A stretch of DNA of 14,833 nt from A37T11 sp964546645. Its GTDB lineage: Bacteria > Bacteroidota > Bacteroidia > Sphingobacteriales > Sphingobacteriaceae. The DNA is taken from assembly GCA_964546645.1 (NCBI GenBank), contig CAZJKM010000067.1, forward strand, positions 1 to 14,833, in the 5' to 3' direction. The notes under the pieces were generated by a model. That model did not search any database and had not been told where the DNA came from. It worked only from the letters and a program-made list of their open reading frames with translations. Shown here one piece after another: positions 1 through 8,490 of the stretch; within the stretch, counting starts at the first letter, position 1; each line of letters opens with the position of its first letter. The translations under genes and the position numbers were made by a program.

Positions 1-1488
1 ACCAGTTCTAAAACGGTAACGGATGCCAGTGGTGACAGTAAGGCACAGGCTAATGAAGAACTGACCTATACCATTACGGTTAATAATACCGGCAGTGTTA
101 TTCTGACCGGTGTGGTAATCAGTGATGATATCCCAGCCAACACCTCCTTTGTGCCGGGCAGCGCCAGTGCAGGGTTTACCCTGACAGGCAATACACTGAG
201 CTGGACACAGGATATTGCTCCTGGTAGTAGTGTATCGGTTAGTTTCCGTGTGAAAGTCACTGACGACCTGGCGGGTGTTACTTCTATTACCAATATCGCG
301 ACCGTTAACGGTCCTGACACACCGCAGTATCCGGAAGCACCGGAGTTGCCGACCGATTCTCAGCCGTCCTACGTTAGCAGCAAAACTGTACTTGATGCCA
401 ACGGGGATAGGAGGGCTCAGGCTGGTGAGGAGCTGACTTACACCATTACTGTTGGTAATACCGGTAATGTGACCCTGACGGGAGTGGTAATCAGTGACGA
501 CATCCCTGCCAATACTACCTTTGTACCAGGCAGCGCCAGTGAAGGGTTTACCTTTGCCGATAACACGCTGAGCTGGACCAAAGATATACCGCTGCATACG
601 AATGTTTCCGTCAGCTTCCGCGTGAAAGTTGCTGACGATCTGACGGGAGTTGCTGCTATCACCAACATCGCGACCGTTAATGGTCCGGGTACACCGCAAT
701 ATCCGGAAGCACCGGAGTTGCCGACTGATCCGCAGTCTTCTTACACCAGTACCAAAACCGTAACCGACGCCAACAGCGACGGCAAGGCGCAGGCTGGTGA
801 GGAACTGACCTACACGATTACCGTTAATAACACCGGTAATGTGGCCCTGACCGGTGTGGTGATCAGTGATGATATCCCTGCCAACACCACTTATGTAGCT
901 GGCAGTGCCAGTGCAGGGTTTACCCTGACGGGCAACACGCTGAGCTGGACACAGGATATTGCCCCGAATGGCAGTGTATCTGTCAGCTTCCGTGTGAAGG
1001 TTGCTGAAGACCTGACCGGTATTGCTTCCATTACAAACATTGCAGCAGTTAACGGTCCGGGTACACCACAGGAGCCTGAAGCACCCGAAGTACCAACTGA
1101 TCCGCAGTCTTCTTACACCAGTACTAAAACCGTTACTGACGCCAATAGCGATGGCAAGGCCCAGGCCGGTGAGGAACTGACGTATACCATTACGGTTAAC
1201 AATACCGGCAACGCGGCGCTGACCGGTGTGGTCATCAGTGACGATATTCCAGCCAACACCACTTATGTAACCGGCAGTGCCAGCGCTGGGTTTACCTTTA
1301 CCAATAACACACTCAGCTGGACCAGAGACATTCCGCTGAATGGCAGTGTATCGGTTAGCTTCCGGGTAAAAGTGGCTGATCAATTGGCTGGAGTTACCGC
1401 CATTACAAACATTGCTACTGTTGAAGGTCCCGGTACTCCGCAAGAGCCTGAAGCTCCTGAAGTACCGACAGATCATCGTGTGGCCGAC
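1..1488 (+). repeat. Four 372-bp in-frame tandem repeats (DUF11 units)
   Basis: Units start at about 1, 373, 745 and 1117, a constant period of 372 bases (124 codons) without indels. Nucleotide similarity is high in all units. Units 3 and 4 are almost identical over their first 40 codons, and units 1 and 3 share the central block GFTLTGNTLSWTQDIAP, while 2 and 4 share GFTF..NTLSW..DIPL. The linker PEAPE(L/V)PTD closes every unit. The array is cut by the window start, so the true copy number is unknown. Confidence 0.95.
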
Positions 1489-2151
1489 TTATCGGTGCTG
1501 AAAACAGCAGACAATAACAGAGCTATCCCGGGCGATCCGTTAAGCTATACCATTGTGATAACCAATAACGGACCGGACAAATTGCTGAATGGAGAGGTTA
1601 TTACGCTGGTAGAGACATTGCCCGACAGCTTGCTGAATGTGCGTTTTGATGCAGTCGGCGGAGTATATAACCACGCTGCAAAAACGTTCACACTGACCGC
1701 TGACCTTAACAAAGAAGGTACGATACGGCTTCACGTATCCGGAACAGTTCACGAGCAATATGGACGGAGCACCATCGTTAACCAAGTGTCTGTAGCTCCA
1801 CCTGCAGGTGTTACCGATCCGGATGAAAGTAATAATACAGACAGTACCAGTACACCTGTTGAGACAGAAACGGGCTCTGAGACGGAAGAAGGTAAGTTCT
1901 TTATTCCGAATGTATTTACCCCGAATGGTGATGGAAGGAACGATGTGTTCGAGATTGTAGGGCTCGAAGCATTTGATAATGCCGAACTCACCGTATTTAA
2001 CCGTTGGGGAAATGAAGTCTACAGAAATGGCAATTATCGCAATAACTGGGATGGTAAGGGACTGAACGAGGGTACGTATTATTATCTTCTCAAGCTGAGA
2101 AAAGGAAATGATGAAAAACCATATAAAGGTTGGGTACTGATAAAACGATAA
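1..2151 (+). CDS. DUF11-repeat surface protein with T9SS C-terminal sorting domain (5' partial)
   Basis: The frame is open from base 1, so the start lies upstream; 716 residues are visible. Residues 1-496 are four DUF11-type beta-sandwich repeats of exactly 124 residues, each with the core motifs ELTYTIT, TGVVISDDIPANT and SVSFRVKV. Residues about 495-620 are a fifth, diverged DUF11 domain (LSYTIVITNNGPD). After a Glu/Thr-rich linker, residues about 633-716 form a gliding-motility-associated C-terminal domain (CHU_C / type B T9SS signal), recognised by FIPNVFTPNGDG, FNRWGNEVY and NNWDGK. In this family the C-terminal domain directs export through the outer membrane by the type IX system, and the repeats act as a stalk or adhesin. 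The following PorP/SprF gene fits, since type B cargo is commonly paired with a SprF-like partner. The ligand is unknown. The product could be an adhesin or a structural surface filament. Confidence 0.93.
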   Translation, partial: TSSKTVTDASGDSKAQANEELTYTITVNNTGSVILTGVVISDDIPANTSFVPGSASAGFTLTGNTLSWTQDIAPGSSVSVSFRVKVTDDLAGVTSITNIATVNGPDTPQYPEAPELPTDSQPSYVSSKTVLDANGDRRAQAGEELTYTITVGNTGNVTLTGVVISDDIPANTTFVPGSASEGFTFADNTLSWTKDIPLHTNVSVSFRVKVADDLTGVAAITNIATVNGPGTPQYPEAPELPTDPQSSYTSTKTVTDANSDGKAQAGEELTYTITVNNTGNVALTGVVISDDIPANTTYVAGSASAGFTLTGNTLSWTQDIAPNGSVSVSFRVKVAEDLTGIASITNIAAVNGPGTPQEPEAPEVPTDPQSSYTSTKTVTDANSDGKAQAGEELTYTITVNNTGNAALTGVVISDDIPANTTYVTGSASAGFTFTNNTLSWTRDIPLNGSVSVSFRVKVADQLAGVTAITNIATVEGPGTPQEPEAPEVPTDHRVADLSVLKTADNNRAIPGDPLSYTIVITNNGPDKLLNGEVITLVETLPDSLLNVRFDAVGGVYNHAAKTFTLTADLNKEGTIRLHVSGTVHEQYGRSTIVNQVSVAPPAGVTDPDESNNTDSTSTPVETETGSETEEGKFFIPNVFTPNGDGRNDVFEIVGLEAFDNAELTVFNRWGNEVYRNGNYRNNWDGKGLNEGTYYYLLKLRKGNDEKPYKGWVLIKR

Positions 2152-2158
2152 AAGAGCA

Positions 2159-2192
2159 ATCCGGTAGGCTGACTGTATCCGGCCTACCGGAT
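2159..2192 (+). terminator. Perfect 11-bp hairpin between adhesin and porP-like gene
   Basis: Bases 2159-2169 (ATCCGGTAGGC) are perfectly complementary to 2182-2192, with a 12-base loop, 7 bases after the adhesin stop. No T-run follows, so a classical intrinsic terminator is doubtful. It may be a partial terminator, an mRNA-stabilising 3' end for the long adhesin transcript, or a processing site that separates its expression from the downstream gene. The octamer AGAGCAAT occurs on both sides, at 2153-2160 and 2196-2203. Confidence 0.6.
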
Positions 2193-2209
2193 GTTAGAGC
2201 AATACTATT

Positions 2210-3220
2210 ATGAAAACAAAAGTAATTTTATGTATAGCGCTGTTGGTAAACAGCGTAGTGGTCGTGAAAGTACAGGCCCAGCAGAATATTCAGTTTACGC
2301 AATATATTTTCAACAGTATGAGCGTGAACCCGGCCTACGCCGGTTATAAAGAGCAGTGGTTCGGCCAGCTTGCCCTCAGGCGCCAATGGGTCGGTATCAA
2401 TGAAGCACCTCAAACAGGGCAACTGTCCATCGATGGTGTTACAGATCCCATTAATAAACGGATGGGACTGGGACTGCAGGTTACGGCTGATGGACTGGGG
2501 CCGCAAAGTGCCACCTCCGTTTATGCGAACTATGCCTACCGGCTCCGTCTGGATGAACATGATACGCAACGGCTGAGTTTCGGTATCGGAGCCGGCGTAA
2601 CCCAGTACGGCCTGGATGGCAATAAACTGCACTCGGTTAGCCCGAATGACCCAACCCTGCCCGTAGGGAAGATCAGTAGTTTCATCCCCGACCTCAGGTT
2701 TGGTATCTACTATTATAATCCGAGGTGGTATCTTGGAGCATCTGTCATGGACCTGCTTTCCGGTGATCAGTCGAATAATATATTCCGTTGGGATAACAAT
2801 ACTACCGAAAACCTGAAACGCAAGCGCCATATTTATCTGATGACAGGCATGCTGTTCGGTATGGATGCAGGCACCAAATTCCGCCCAAGCTTATTAATCA
2901 AGGAAGATTTTAAAGGGCCAACGAGTCTGGATCTGAATGCGATGTTTATATTCGGCGATCGTTTCTGGCTCGGAGGAAGCTACCGGACGGGGGTTACCTT
3001 GTGGGAAAAGGAATACACGCGCGATCAATCCTCGCTTAGCAAACTGAATTCGGTTTCTGCTATCACTGAAGTATATATCAATGATCGCTTTAGGATCGGA
3101 TATTCATATGATTACATTATCAGTCGCTTAAGCAGTGTCCAGAACGGAACACACGAAATAACACTGGGCATAACCTTTCCGGGAAAAGGGAACCGCTTGT
3201 TAAGCCCGAGATTTTTCTAA
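2210..3220 (+). CDS. PorP/SprF family type IX secretion system outer-membrane protein
   Basis: 336 residues. A signal peptide is visible (MKTK, a hydrophobic stretch to about residue 20, cleavage likely after VQA at 23). It is followed by the hallmark family start QQNIQFTQYIFN..SVNPAYAGYK and then alternating beta-strand segments ending in an aromatic residue (RFF), as expected for an outer-membrane barrel. Members of the PorP/SprF family take part in T9SS secretion, and SprF-like paralogues are needed for export or anchoring of a specific partner adhesin such as SprB. Here it lies directly after an adhesin with a type B sorting domain and just before a PorE-like gene, so it is probably the dedicated partner of that adhesin rather than the core PorP. 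This is inferred from position. The start ATG is 58 bases after the adhesin stop, beyond the hairpin. Confidence 0.93.
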   Translation: MKTKVILCIALLVNSVVVVKVQAQQNIQFTQYIFNSMSVNPAYAGYKEQWFGQLALRRQWVGINEAPQTGQLSIDGVTDPINKRMGLGLQVTADGLGPQSATSVYANYAYRLRLDEHDTQRLSFGIGAGVTQYGLDGNKLHSVSPNDPTLPVGKISSFIPDLRFGIYYYNPRWYLGASVMDLLSGDQSNNIFRWDNNTTENLKRKRHIYLMTGMLFGMDAGTKFRPSLLIKEDFKGPTSLDLNAMFIFGDRFWLGGSYRTGVTLWEKEYTRDQSSLSKLNSVSAITEVYINDRFRIGYSYDYIISRLSSVQNGTHEITLGITFPGKGNRLLSPRFF

Positions 3221-3268
3221 TAGATGGATTCCGATACCAATACCAGTAAAATAGTGAAAGGAACGAAC

Positions 3269-5212
3269 ATGAAATTAAAAAATATACTCATTCCGGCTGT
3301 TGTTGTCCTGCTCGTGCAGGTACAGATCAGCTATGGTCAGGAAAGCCCAAGCCTCCGCTCCAGGGCCAACCAATACTACCAGGAATATAGCTATGCCAAA
3401 GCCATACCAGCCTTCCTGAAATTAGTTGATGTAAAAAAGCCAAAGTTAACGGATCTGGAACGCCTTGCTGAAAGCTATTTGAGGACGAACCAATATGAGG
3501 CTGCCCAGAATTGGTATGCCCGTGTGGTGGCACATCCGGAGGTAACATCACCCCAGTTGCTCCGGTACGCAGAAGTGCTGAAGAATAATGCGCGATATGC
3601 TGACGCCAAGCGTGTCCTGGAAGAGTATGCCAGCAAGACGGGCGACCGGAACCGCGTTGCCCTGGATATCGAAGGATGCGATTCGGCGTTGGTCTGGTTA
3701 CAGAAACCTACCACACACAAAATCGTCAATCAAACCGGGATCAATACAGAGCGGTCCGAATTTGGTGTCTTCAGGCATAACACTACTTACTTTTATGCCG
3801 GAGAGCCGGAGAGTAACGCAGGCGTATATGGATGGACCGGTAATCCGTTTTTGCGGGTTTTTACGGCCAATGAGGGCAATGGGGGACTGGAACGCCCGGC
3901 TACCCTCCCGGAAAACCTGAACAACGAGTTGTACCACGCAGGTCCCATGATCACCAGCTCAGACGGAAAGACACGCTTTGTTACAAGGACTTATCCGGGT
4001 AAACAGGCGGCAAAAGTCAGTGTGGATGAGAAGAAAAAATACCGGACAAAGAACCTGGAATTGATTATTTACAGGCAGAATGCGGCAGGAAGCTGGGAGG
4101 AAAGTGCTTTTGCCTATAACAATACAGCTGCTTATTCAGTAGGGCACGCTGCCTTGAGCACCGATGAAAAAGTATTGTATTTCGTTTCTGATATGCCGGG
4201 AGGATACGGAGAAACTGATATATGGTATACCGAGCTCCAGCCGGATGGATCCTGGGGGCAGCCCAAAAATGCAGGAAATATAATTAATACGCCCGGAGAA
4301 GAATTATTCCCTGTTGTTACGGAAGACGGCACCTTGTTCTACTCTTCAAACGGGTTAGCAGGTATGGGTGGTCTCGACATCTTCCGTGCAGAAGGCAGTC
4401 GGAACCAGTGGATGAAACCACGGAACCTACGCCATCCCATCAATTCAGCAGGTGATGATTTCGCATTTACTGTCAGGCAGACCGAACAAGGGCCAAAAGG
4501 CTACTTTTCGTCCAACAGGCCCGGCGGCAAAGGAGGAGATGACATTTATGCTTTCAGTTATGAGCAGCCCCGTATTATACTGGCCTTATCCGGAATCACC
4601 TATGATAAAAATACCGGGAAAGCATTGCCCGGAGCAGAAGTCGTACTCTATAGCGGCCGTCGTGAGTTGAAAGCACGGACCGTTAGTGACCACGAGGGTA
4701 AATTCTTTTTTGAGCTTGACAAGGATATGGCGTACAGTGTAGTGGGACAGAAAGCTAAATATCATGCAGATTCAGCAAAGGCGAGCACACAGGGTTTGAC
4801 CCAATCAGATACGTTATCTGCCAGCCTTTATCTGGAGCCTGTTTTTGAGGTCGGCAAAACGTTCAAGCTTGAGAATATCTATTATGACTTTGACAAACAC
4901 CATATCCGTCCGGATGCGGCCGCGGTGCTGGATGAATTAGTCCGGACACTTCGCGACAACCCGACTTTGAAAATCGAGCTTTCCTCACATACAGACAGCC
5001 GGGGATCTGATAGCTATAATATGGCCTTATCGCAACGCAGGGCTCAGGCGGCCGTTGACTACCTGGTTAAACAGGGTATAGCGAGGGACCGGATGACCGC
5101 AAAAGGGTATGGTGAAAGCAAATTGGTGAACCGGTGCTCAAACGGTGTGGACTGCAGTCCTGAGGAGCATCAGGCTAACCGCAGGACGGAAGTGACAGTG
5201 TTGGCTTTTTAA
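3269..5212 (+). CDS. PorE-like OmpA family protein (TPR, PD40 propeller, CRD, OmpA domains)
   Basis: 647 residues from the chosen start. An ATG at 3224 is in frame, but the one at 3269 begins a proper signal peptide (MKLKN then a hydrophobic stretch, cleavage near SYG|Q) and has AAAGGA just upstream. Domain order: TPR-like helices about 30-125; a beta-propeller of WD40/PD40-type repeats about 150-435 with motifs LYFVSDMPGGYGETDIW, LFYSSNGLAGMGGLDIF and GYFSSNRPGGKGGDDIY; a carboxypeptidase-regulatory-like domain about 440-525; and a C-terminal OmpA domain about 535-647 with NIYYDFDKHHI, SHTDSRG and LSQRRAQAA. The Asp and Arg that bind diaminopimelate in this family are present (about D576 and R591). 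The same architecture occurs in PorE, the T9SS protein that anchors to peptidoglycan. Unlike PorE it shows no lipobox cysteine. It is probably the periplasmic anchor for this surface module. Confidence 0.9.
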   Translation: MKLKNILIPAVVVLLVQVQISYGQESPSLRSRANQYYQEYSYAKAIPAFLKLVDVKKPKLTDLERLAESYLRTNQYEAAQNWYARVVAHPEVTSPQLLRYAEVLKNNARYADAKRVLEEYASKTGDRNRVALDIEGCDSALVWLQKPTTHKIVNQTGINTERSEFGVFRHNTTYFYAGEPESNAGVYGWTGNPFLRVFTANEGNGGLERPATLPENLNNELYHAGPMITSSDGKTRFVTRTYPGKQAAKVSVDEKKKYRTKNLELIIYRQNAAGSWEESAFAYNNTAAYSVGHAALSTDEKVLYFVSDMPGGYGETDIWYTELQPDGSWGQPKNAGNIINTPGEELFPVVTEDGTLFYSSNGLAGMGGLDIFRAEGSRNQWMKPRNLRHPINSAGDDFAFTVRQTEQGPKGYFSSNRPGGKGGDDIYAFSYEQPRIILALSGITYDKNTGKALPGAEVVLYSGRRELKARTVSDHEGKFFFELDKDMAYSVVGQKAKYHADSAKASTQGLTQSDTLSASLYLEPVFEVGKTFKLENIYYDFDKHHIRPDAAAVLDELVRTLRDNPTLKIELSSHTDSRGSDSYNMALSQRRAQAAVDYLVKQGIARDRMTAKGYGESKLVNRCSNGVDCSPEEHQANRRTEVTVLAF

Positions 5213-5225
5213 CCTCTTTAAAACG

Positions 5226-5645
5226 ATGGAAAAGATATTGCGTTTATTAGCTGATTATCCGGGTCTTTATTACACGTACCAGGGTCGCACGCTGACGATT
5301 TACCCTAACGGCAATAATGGGTTCACGATCACCATTGTCAGCGCAGGAAACATGAAATACAATTTGCTGATTAATAATCTATGGCATGTATTCACGTGTA
5401 CTAAATCCGAGATGGTTCAGCATGTAATAAACGCAATATCTGCGGTATACAGGGTCAAGGTGGAAAAGAAAGGGAACTGGATTGTCCGCCTGGGACTGGA
5501 ACAAAACGTCAACAATAACTGGGAAGAAATAGCCAATACGCTCGTGCCGGCCGTCTCATACCCTTTTACTACACGGACAGCATACTGGCAAAACACCTTG
5601 CCGAAAGAGACTTCATCTGCTATGTCAGCTTTTACGAAGGAGTAG
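5226..5645 (+). CDS. Hypothetical protein, 139 aa
   Basis: I do not recognise this family. The reading frame starts with ATG 13 bases after the OmpA-family stop and ends in TAG, so it is probably the last gene of the T9SS-linked operon. There is no signal peptide, membrane segment or lipobox. The first 60 residues look beta-rich (TYQGRTLTIYPN, FTITIVSAG, MKYNLLINNLWHVFTC), a central helix follows (KSEMVQHVINAISAVYRV), and the tail is polar. A cytoplasmic location is therefore most likely, which is odd beside secreted partners. Codon use and composition resemble the neighbours. It may be a coincidental neighbour with its own role. Confidence 0.7.
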   Translation: MEKILRLLADYPGLYYTYQGRTLTIYPNGNNGFTITIVSAGNMKYNLLINNLWHVFTCTKSEMVQHVINAISAVYRVKVEKKGNWIVRLGLEQNVNNNWEEIANTLVPAVSYPFTTRTAYWQNTLPKETSSAMSAFTKE

Positions 5646-5709
5646 GGAAATCGGCTGATTGGCTACGTATTTGATAAGAGGAGAATATATATCAACGTAT
5701 AAATTGTAA

Positions 5710-6234
5710 GTGGAAGAAGTTATATTGGTTGATACCACAGACCGTGCGATAGGTCGTATGGAAAAACAGGAGGCTCATATAAAAGGCCTGCTCCATCGTG
5801 CGTTCAGTATCTTCATTTTCAATGAAAACGACGAATTACTTTTGCAGCAACGGGCCTTTCACAAGTACCATAGCGGCGGACTGTGGACCAACGCTTGCTG
5901 CAGTCATCCGGCACCGGGCGAAGAGACGATCGCAGCTGCTGAGCGGCGTTTGTCGGAAGAGATGGGGTTTACGACCGCATTAACACCGTTGTTTACGTTT
6001 ATATACCATGCTGATCTTGACAATAACCTGCAGGAACATGAGCTTGACCATGTCTTTGCGGGCCGGTACAACGGCCCGGTACAACCCGATCCGGAAGAGG
6101 TGGCAGACTATATCTGGATCAGCGGTGACCAGCTGATCACCGCTGTTGAAAAGCGGCCTGCAGATTATACCGTATGGTTCAGGAAAATCTACCGCAGGGT
6201 ACTCGATCATCCTTCCGGCTTGCCGGATAGCTGA
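5710..6234 (+). CDS. idi: Isopentenyl-diphosphate delta-isomerase, type 1
   Basis: 174 residues, the usual length for this Nudix-fold enzyme, which interconverts IPP and DMAPP for isoprenoid and quinone side-chain synthesis in the cytoplasm. Key motifs are LLHRAFSIFIFN, LLLQQRAFHKYHSGGLWTN and ACCSHPAPGE, with the catalytic cysteine at about 64 in TNxxCxHP. A Nudix-like AAERRLSEEMGF and EHELDHVFAG follow, with metal-binding or catalytic Glu at about 109 and 111. His29 and His66 fit the metal site. The start is GTG: an in-frame TAA lies immediately upstream at 5707-5709, so nothing earlier is possible, and the sequence aligns from there. The gene stands 64 bases after the hypothetical gene and converges on hom without any spacer. 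Isoprenoids feed the menaquinone whose head group is made by the mqn genes in this window, but no operon link exists. Confidence 0.95.
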   Translation: MEEVILVDTTDRAIGRMEKQEAHIKGLLHRAFSIFIFNENDELLLQQRAFHKYHSGGLWTNACCSHPAPGEETIAAAERRLSEEMGFTTALTPLFTFIYHADLDNNLQEHELDHVFAGRYNGPVQPDPEEVADYIWISGDQLITAVEKRPADYTVWFRKIYRRVLDHPSGLPDS

Positions 6235-7419
6235 TCAGGAAATGATCTCAGCTATAAATACGCCTTCACGGTCAATCAATTCGCGGTGTTCCATGATGTT
6301 GGAGAGATTAATCTTCCCGATGACATAATTGAAATCTGTTGAATAATATCGTTCTGATAGTTCCTTAAATCCGAGTTGTTCAATAATCGCCTCGTCTTCA
6401 TACCGCAGGTATACGGTGATTTCCCAATCGGTGGTATATGTCAGGTTAGCTGCGTCAATATGTTTTTTGTATTCATACCGGTAATCGTACCGCAGTGCGG
6501 CAATATCAGATAATACCGCTGACCCGGTTGGATGGCCTCCGGCTCCTTTCCCATAGAAAAACTGTTCATCAGCAAAAGCAGCTTTTACCAGCACACCATT
6601 GTTTTCGTTTTCCACAGCGTAAAGGATATGTTCAGCTGTTACGAATTTGGGAATCACATACAGAATAACATTTTTGTCATCTACTTCCCGGGCAGTGGGC
6701 ACCAGTTTAATTTTGAGTTTCTTTTCCCGTGCATACCGGATATCCTGGTATCCGAGCCGGTTGATACCAAGATTGAGAATTTCGTCCGGGTTTACATATA
6801 AACCATAAGCATGTGAGGCAACGATGGCCAGCTTGAATTTCGCATCAAAACCTCCGACATCCAATATCGGATCGGTTTCTGCGAAGCCAAGTTCCTGCGC
6901 CTGTTTCAGCGCCGTGTTGTAGGTCAGGTTTTCATTGAAAATCTTCGAAAGAATATAATTGGAAGACCCGTTGAAAATACCGGTAACGGAGTGTAATAGC
7001 TCGTTATCATAATATTCTTCCAGATTGCGGATAATCGGGATACTACCGCACACGGCACCCTCGTATAACAAGCTGGTGCCATGTTTCTGTTGCAGCTCAA
7101 CCAGTGTTTCCAGATGGTTGGCTATCATTTTTTTGTTTGCTGAAACAACATTTTTTCCGTTCTTCAGGGCTGTTGACACGATGTCGAACGCGGCGTCTGC
7201 ATCGTCAATCAATTCAACCACGGTATTGATTTCCGGATCATTCAGGATCGCACCGGCATCGGTAGTGAATAGTTCAGCAGGCAGGCTTCTCTTTTTTTCA
7301 GCATGCTTGATCACAAATTGTTTGATGCCAATATTCAGGTGCTTGGTTTTTATAATATCATATAGTCCTTGCCCCACTACGCCGAAGCCGAACAGGCCGA
7401 GGGTTAATTGTTTACTCAT
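6235..7419 (-). CDS. hom: Homoserine dehydrogenase
   Basis: 394 residues. It reduces aspartate semialdehyde to homoserine with NAD(P)H, the branch point to methionine and threonine. The Rossmann motif GLFGFGVVGQG is at 8-18, VVSANKK at 91-97 and GIFNGSSNYILSKI at 147-160. The catalytic region ETDPILDVGGFDAKFK at 181-196 holds the expected Glu181, Asp192 and Lys196. The last ~70 residues do not show a clear ACT regulatory domain, so threonine feedback cannot be inferred. It is the third gene of the metY-metX-hom operon, with 15 bases between the metX stop and this start and AGAGAG just before the ATG. The stop codon touches that of idi on the other strand. It is a monofunctional enzyme, without an aspartokinase fusion. 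Confidence 0.96.
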   Translation of the reverse strand: MSKQLTLGLFGFGVVGQGLYDIIKTKHLNIGIKQFVIKHAEKKRSLPAELFTTDAGAILNDPEINTVVELIDDADAAFDIVSTALKNGKNVVSANKKMIANHLETLVELQQKHGTSLLYEGAVCGSIPIIRNLEEYYDNELLHSVTGIFNGSSNYILSKIFNENLTYNTALKQAQELGFAETDPILDVGGFDAKFKLAIVASHAYGLYVNPDEILNLGINRLGYQDIRYAREKKLKIKLVPTAREVDDKNVILYVIPKFVTAEHILYAVENENNGVLVKAAFADEQFFYGKGAGGHPTGSAVLSDIAALRYDYRYEYKKHIDAANLTYTTDWEITVYLRYEDEAIIEQLGFKELSERYYSTDFNYVIGKINLSNIMEHRELIDREGVFIAEIIS

Positions 7420-7434
7420 CTCTCTTTGTACTAA

Positions 7435-8490
7435 TTAAATGGTCTGGTATGCAGGTACTAAACCAGCTTTCTCACCGGAGGGCAGAAAACCGGCAATTTC
7501 TTTCGTAATAACTTTGGTTTCAATCAGGAAACCATCGTGCCCGTAGAATGAATTGATTTCGGTGTATGTTGCGTCCGGGATCAGTTGCGCCAGGAGCTTC
7601 TGTTCTTCAACCGGAAACAGCAGATCGGTACTGATGCCGATTACTAATGTACGCGCCCTCACCGTTGCAAGCGCATCCTGAAGGCTCGTGCGTCCGCGAC
7701 CGGCATGATGGGCGTCCATCGCTTTACTCAAAAACCAGTAGCTATAGGCATTAAAGCGCTTCACCAGCTTTTCCCCCTGGTAATTCTGATAGGAAGCGGC
7801 CTTATAATGATCTGTCTTCTCATCGGAAGTTTCCTGTTGTGTCGCTACGTAGGTTTCGTATGTCCGGTACGACAGGAGTGCAATACTGCGGGCAACTTTC
7901 AGGCCCTTCGTCCCTCCGTCAGGCACGTTGGCATAAAACGTGCGGTCAGACGCAATCGCCAGACGCTGGCTTTCATTAAATGCGATTCCCCACGGTGAGT
8001 GTTGCGCATTGGTAGCCATCAGGATCAGGTGATCTATCCGTAATGGATCAATAATGGCCCATTCCAGTGCCTGCTGCCCGCCCAATGAGCCACCTATCAG
8101 AACAGCTATCCGGTTAATTCCCAGGTAACCTGCCAGCAGCTGGTGCGCTTTTACCATATCTCTGATGGAGAATTGCGGGAACGACAAGCAATACGGCTCT
8201 CCGGTGGCCGGGTTGATACTTAAAGGGTTGGTTGTACCATAGGGAGACCCAATAACATTGGCGCAGATGATAAAATGATCAGTTGGATTAAATAAATCAT
8301 TCTCTCCGAACAAACCAGCCCACCAATCAAATACATGAGCATTTGCCGTGAGTGCATGGCAAACCCACACCACGTTGTCCTGCCTTTCGTTTAACTGACC
8401 ATACGTCGTATAAGCTATTTCCAGCCCCTCTATATGCCAGCCGTTCTCCAGCGTAAATGGTTGGTTATATCTGAATATATGTGTATTCAT
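7435..8490 (-). CDS. metX: Homoserine O-acetyltransferase (MetX)
   Basis: 351 residues, an alpha/beta hydrolase-fold acyltransferase that activates homoserine with acetyl-CoA for methionine synthesis. Visible motifs are CHALTANAHV at 44-53 (oxyanion region), SPYGTTNPLSINP near 82, and the nucleophile elbow LIGGSLGGQQALEW with Ser135. The acid STDLLFP (Asp289) and GHDGFL (His318) complete the triad. Genes of this family may use succinyl-CoA in some bacteria, and sequence reading alone does not settle that, but pairing with metY (which prefers O-acetylhomoserine) favours acetyl. It lies between metY (60 bases upstream) and hom (15 bases downstream), co-directional. Its ATG sits inside a perfect 14-bp palindrome at 8486-8499. 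Confidence 0.95.
   Translation of the reverse strand: MNTHIFRYNQPFTLENGWHIEGLEIAYTTYGQLNERQDNVVWVCHALTANAHVFDWWAGLFGENDLFNPTDHFIICANVIGSPYGTTNPLSINPATGEPYCLSFPQFSIRDMVKAHQLLAGYLGINRIAVLIGGSLGGQQALEWAIIDPLRIDHLILMATNAQHSPWGIAFNESQRLAIASDRTFYANVPDGGTKGLKVARSIALLSYRTYETYVATQQETSDEKTDHYKAASYQNYQGEKLVKRFNAYSYWFLSKAMDAHHAGRGRTSLQDALATVRARTLVIGISTDLLFPVEEQKLLAQLIPDATYTEINSFYGHDGFLIETKVITKEIAGFLPSGEKAGLVPAYQTI

Noticed and set aside
1..1488. Regular repeats as a CRISPR array
   Set aside because: Units are 372 bases, coding and contiguous without spacers.
2228..2830. 200-codon open frame antisense to the PorP/SprF gene
   Set aside because: It lies fully opposite a clear family member, has no recognisable motifs, and its frame is a shadow of codon bias.
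3224..3268. Upstream in-frame ATG for the OmpA-family protein
   Set aside because: It would put 15 polar residues before the signal peptide. The ATG at 3269 starts a normal signal peptide and has a better upstream purine stretch.
5669..5695. TTGATA...TATCAA inverted repeat before idi as a terminator or operator
   Set aside because: Only 6 bp with a 13-base A+T-rich gap and no T-run; expected by chance at this composition.
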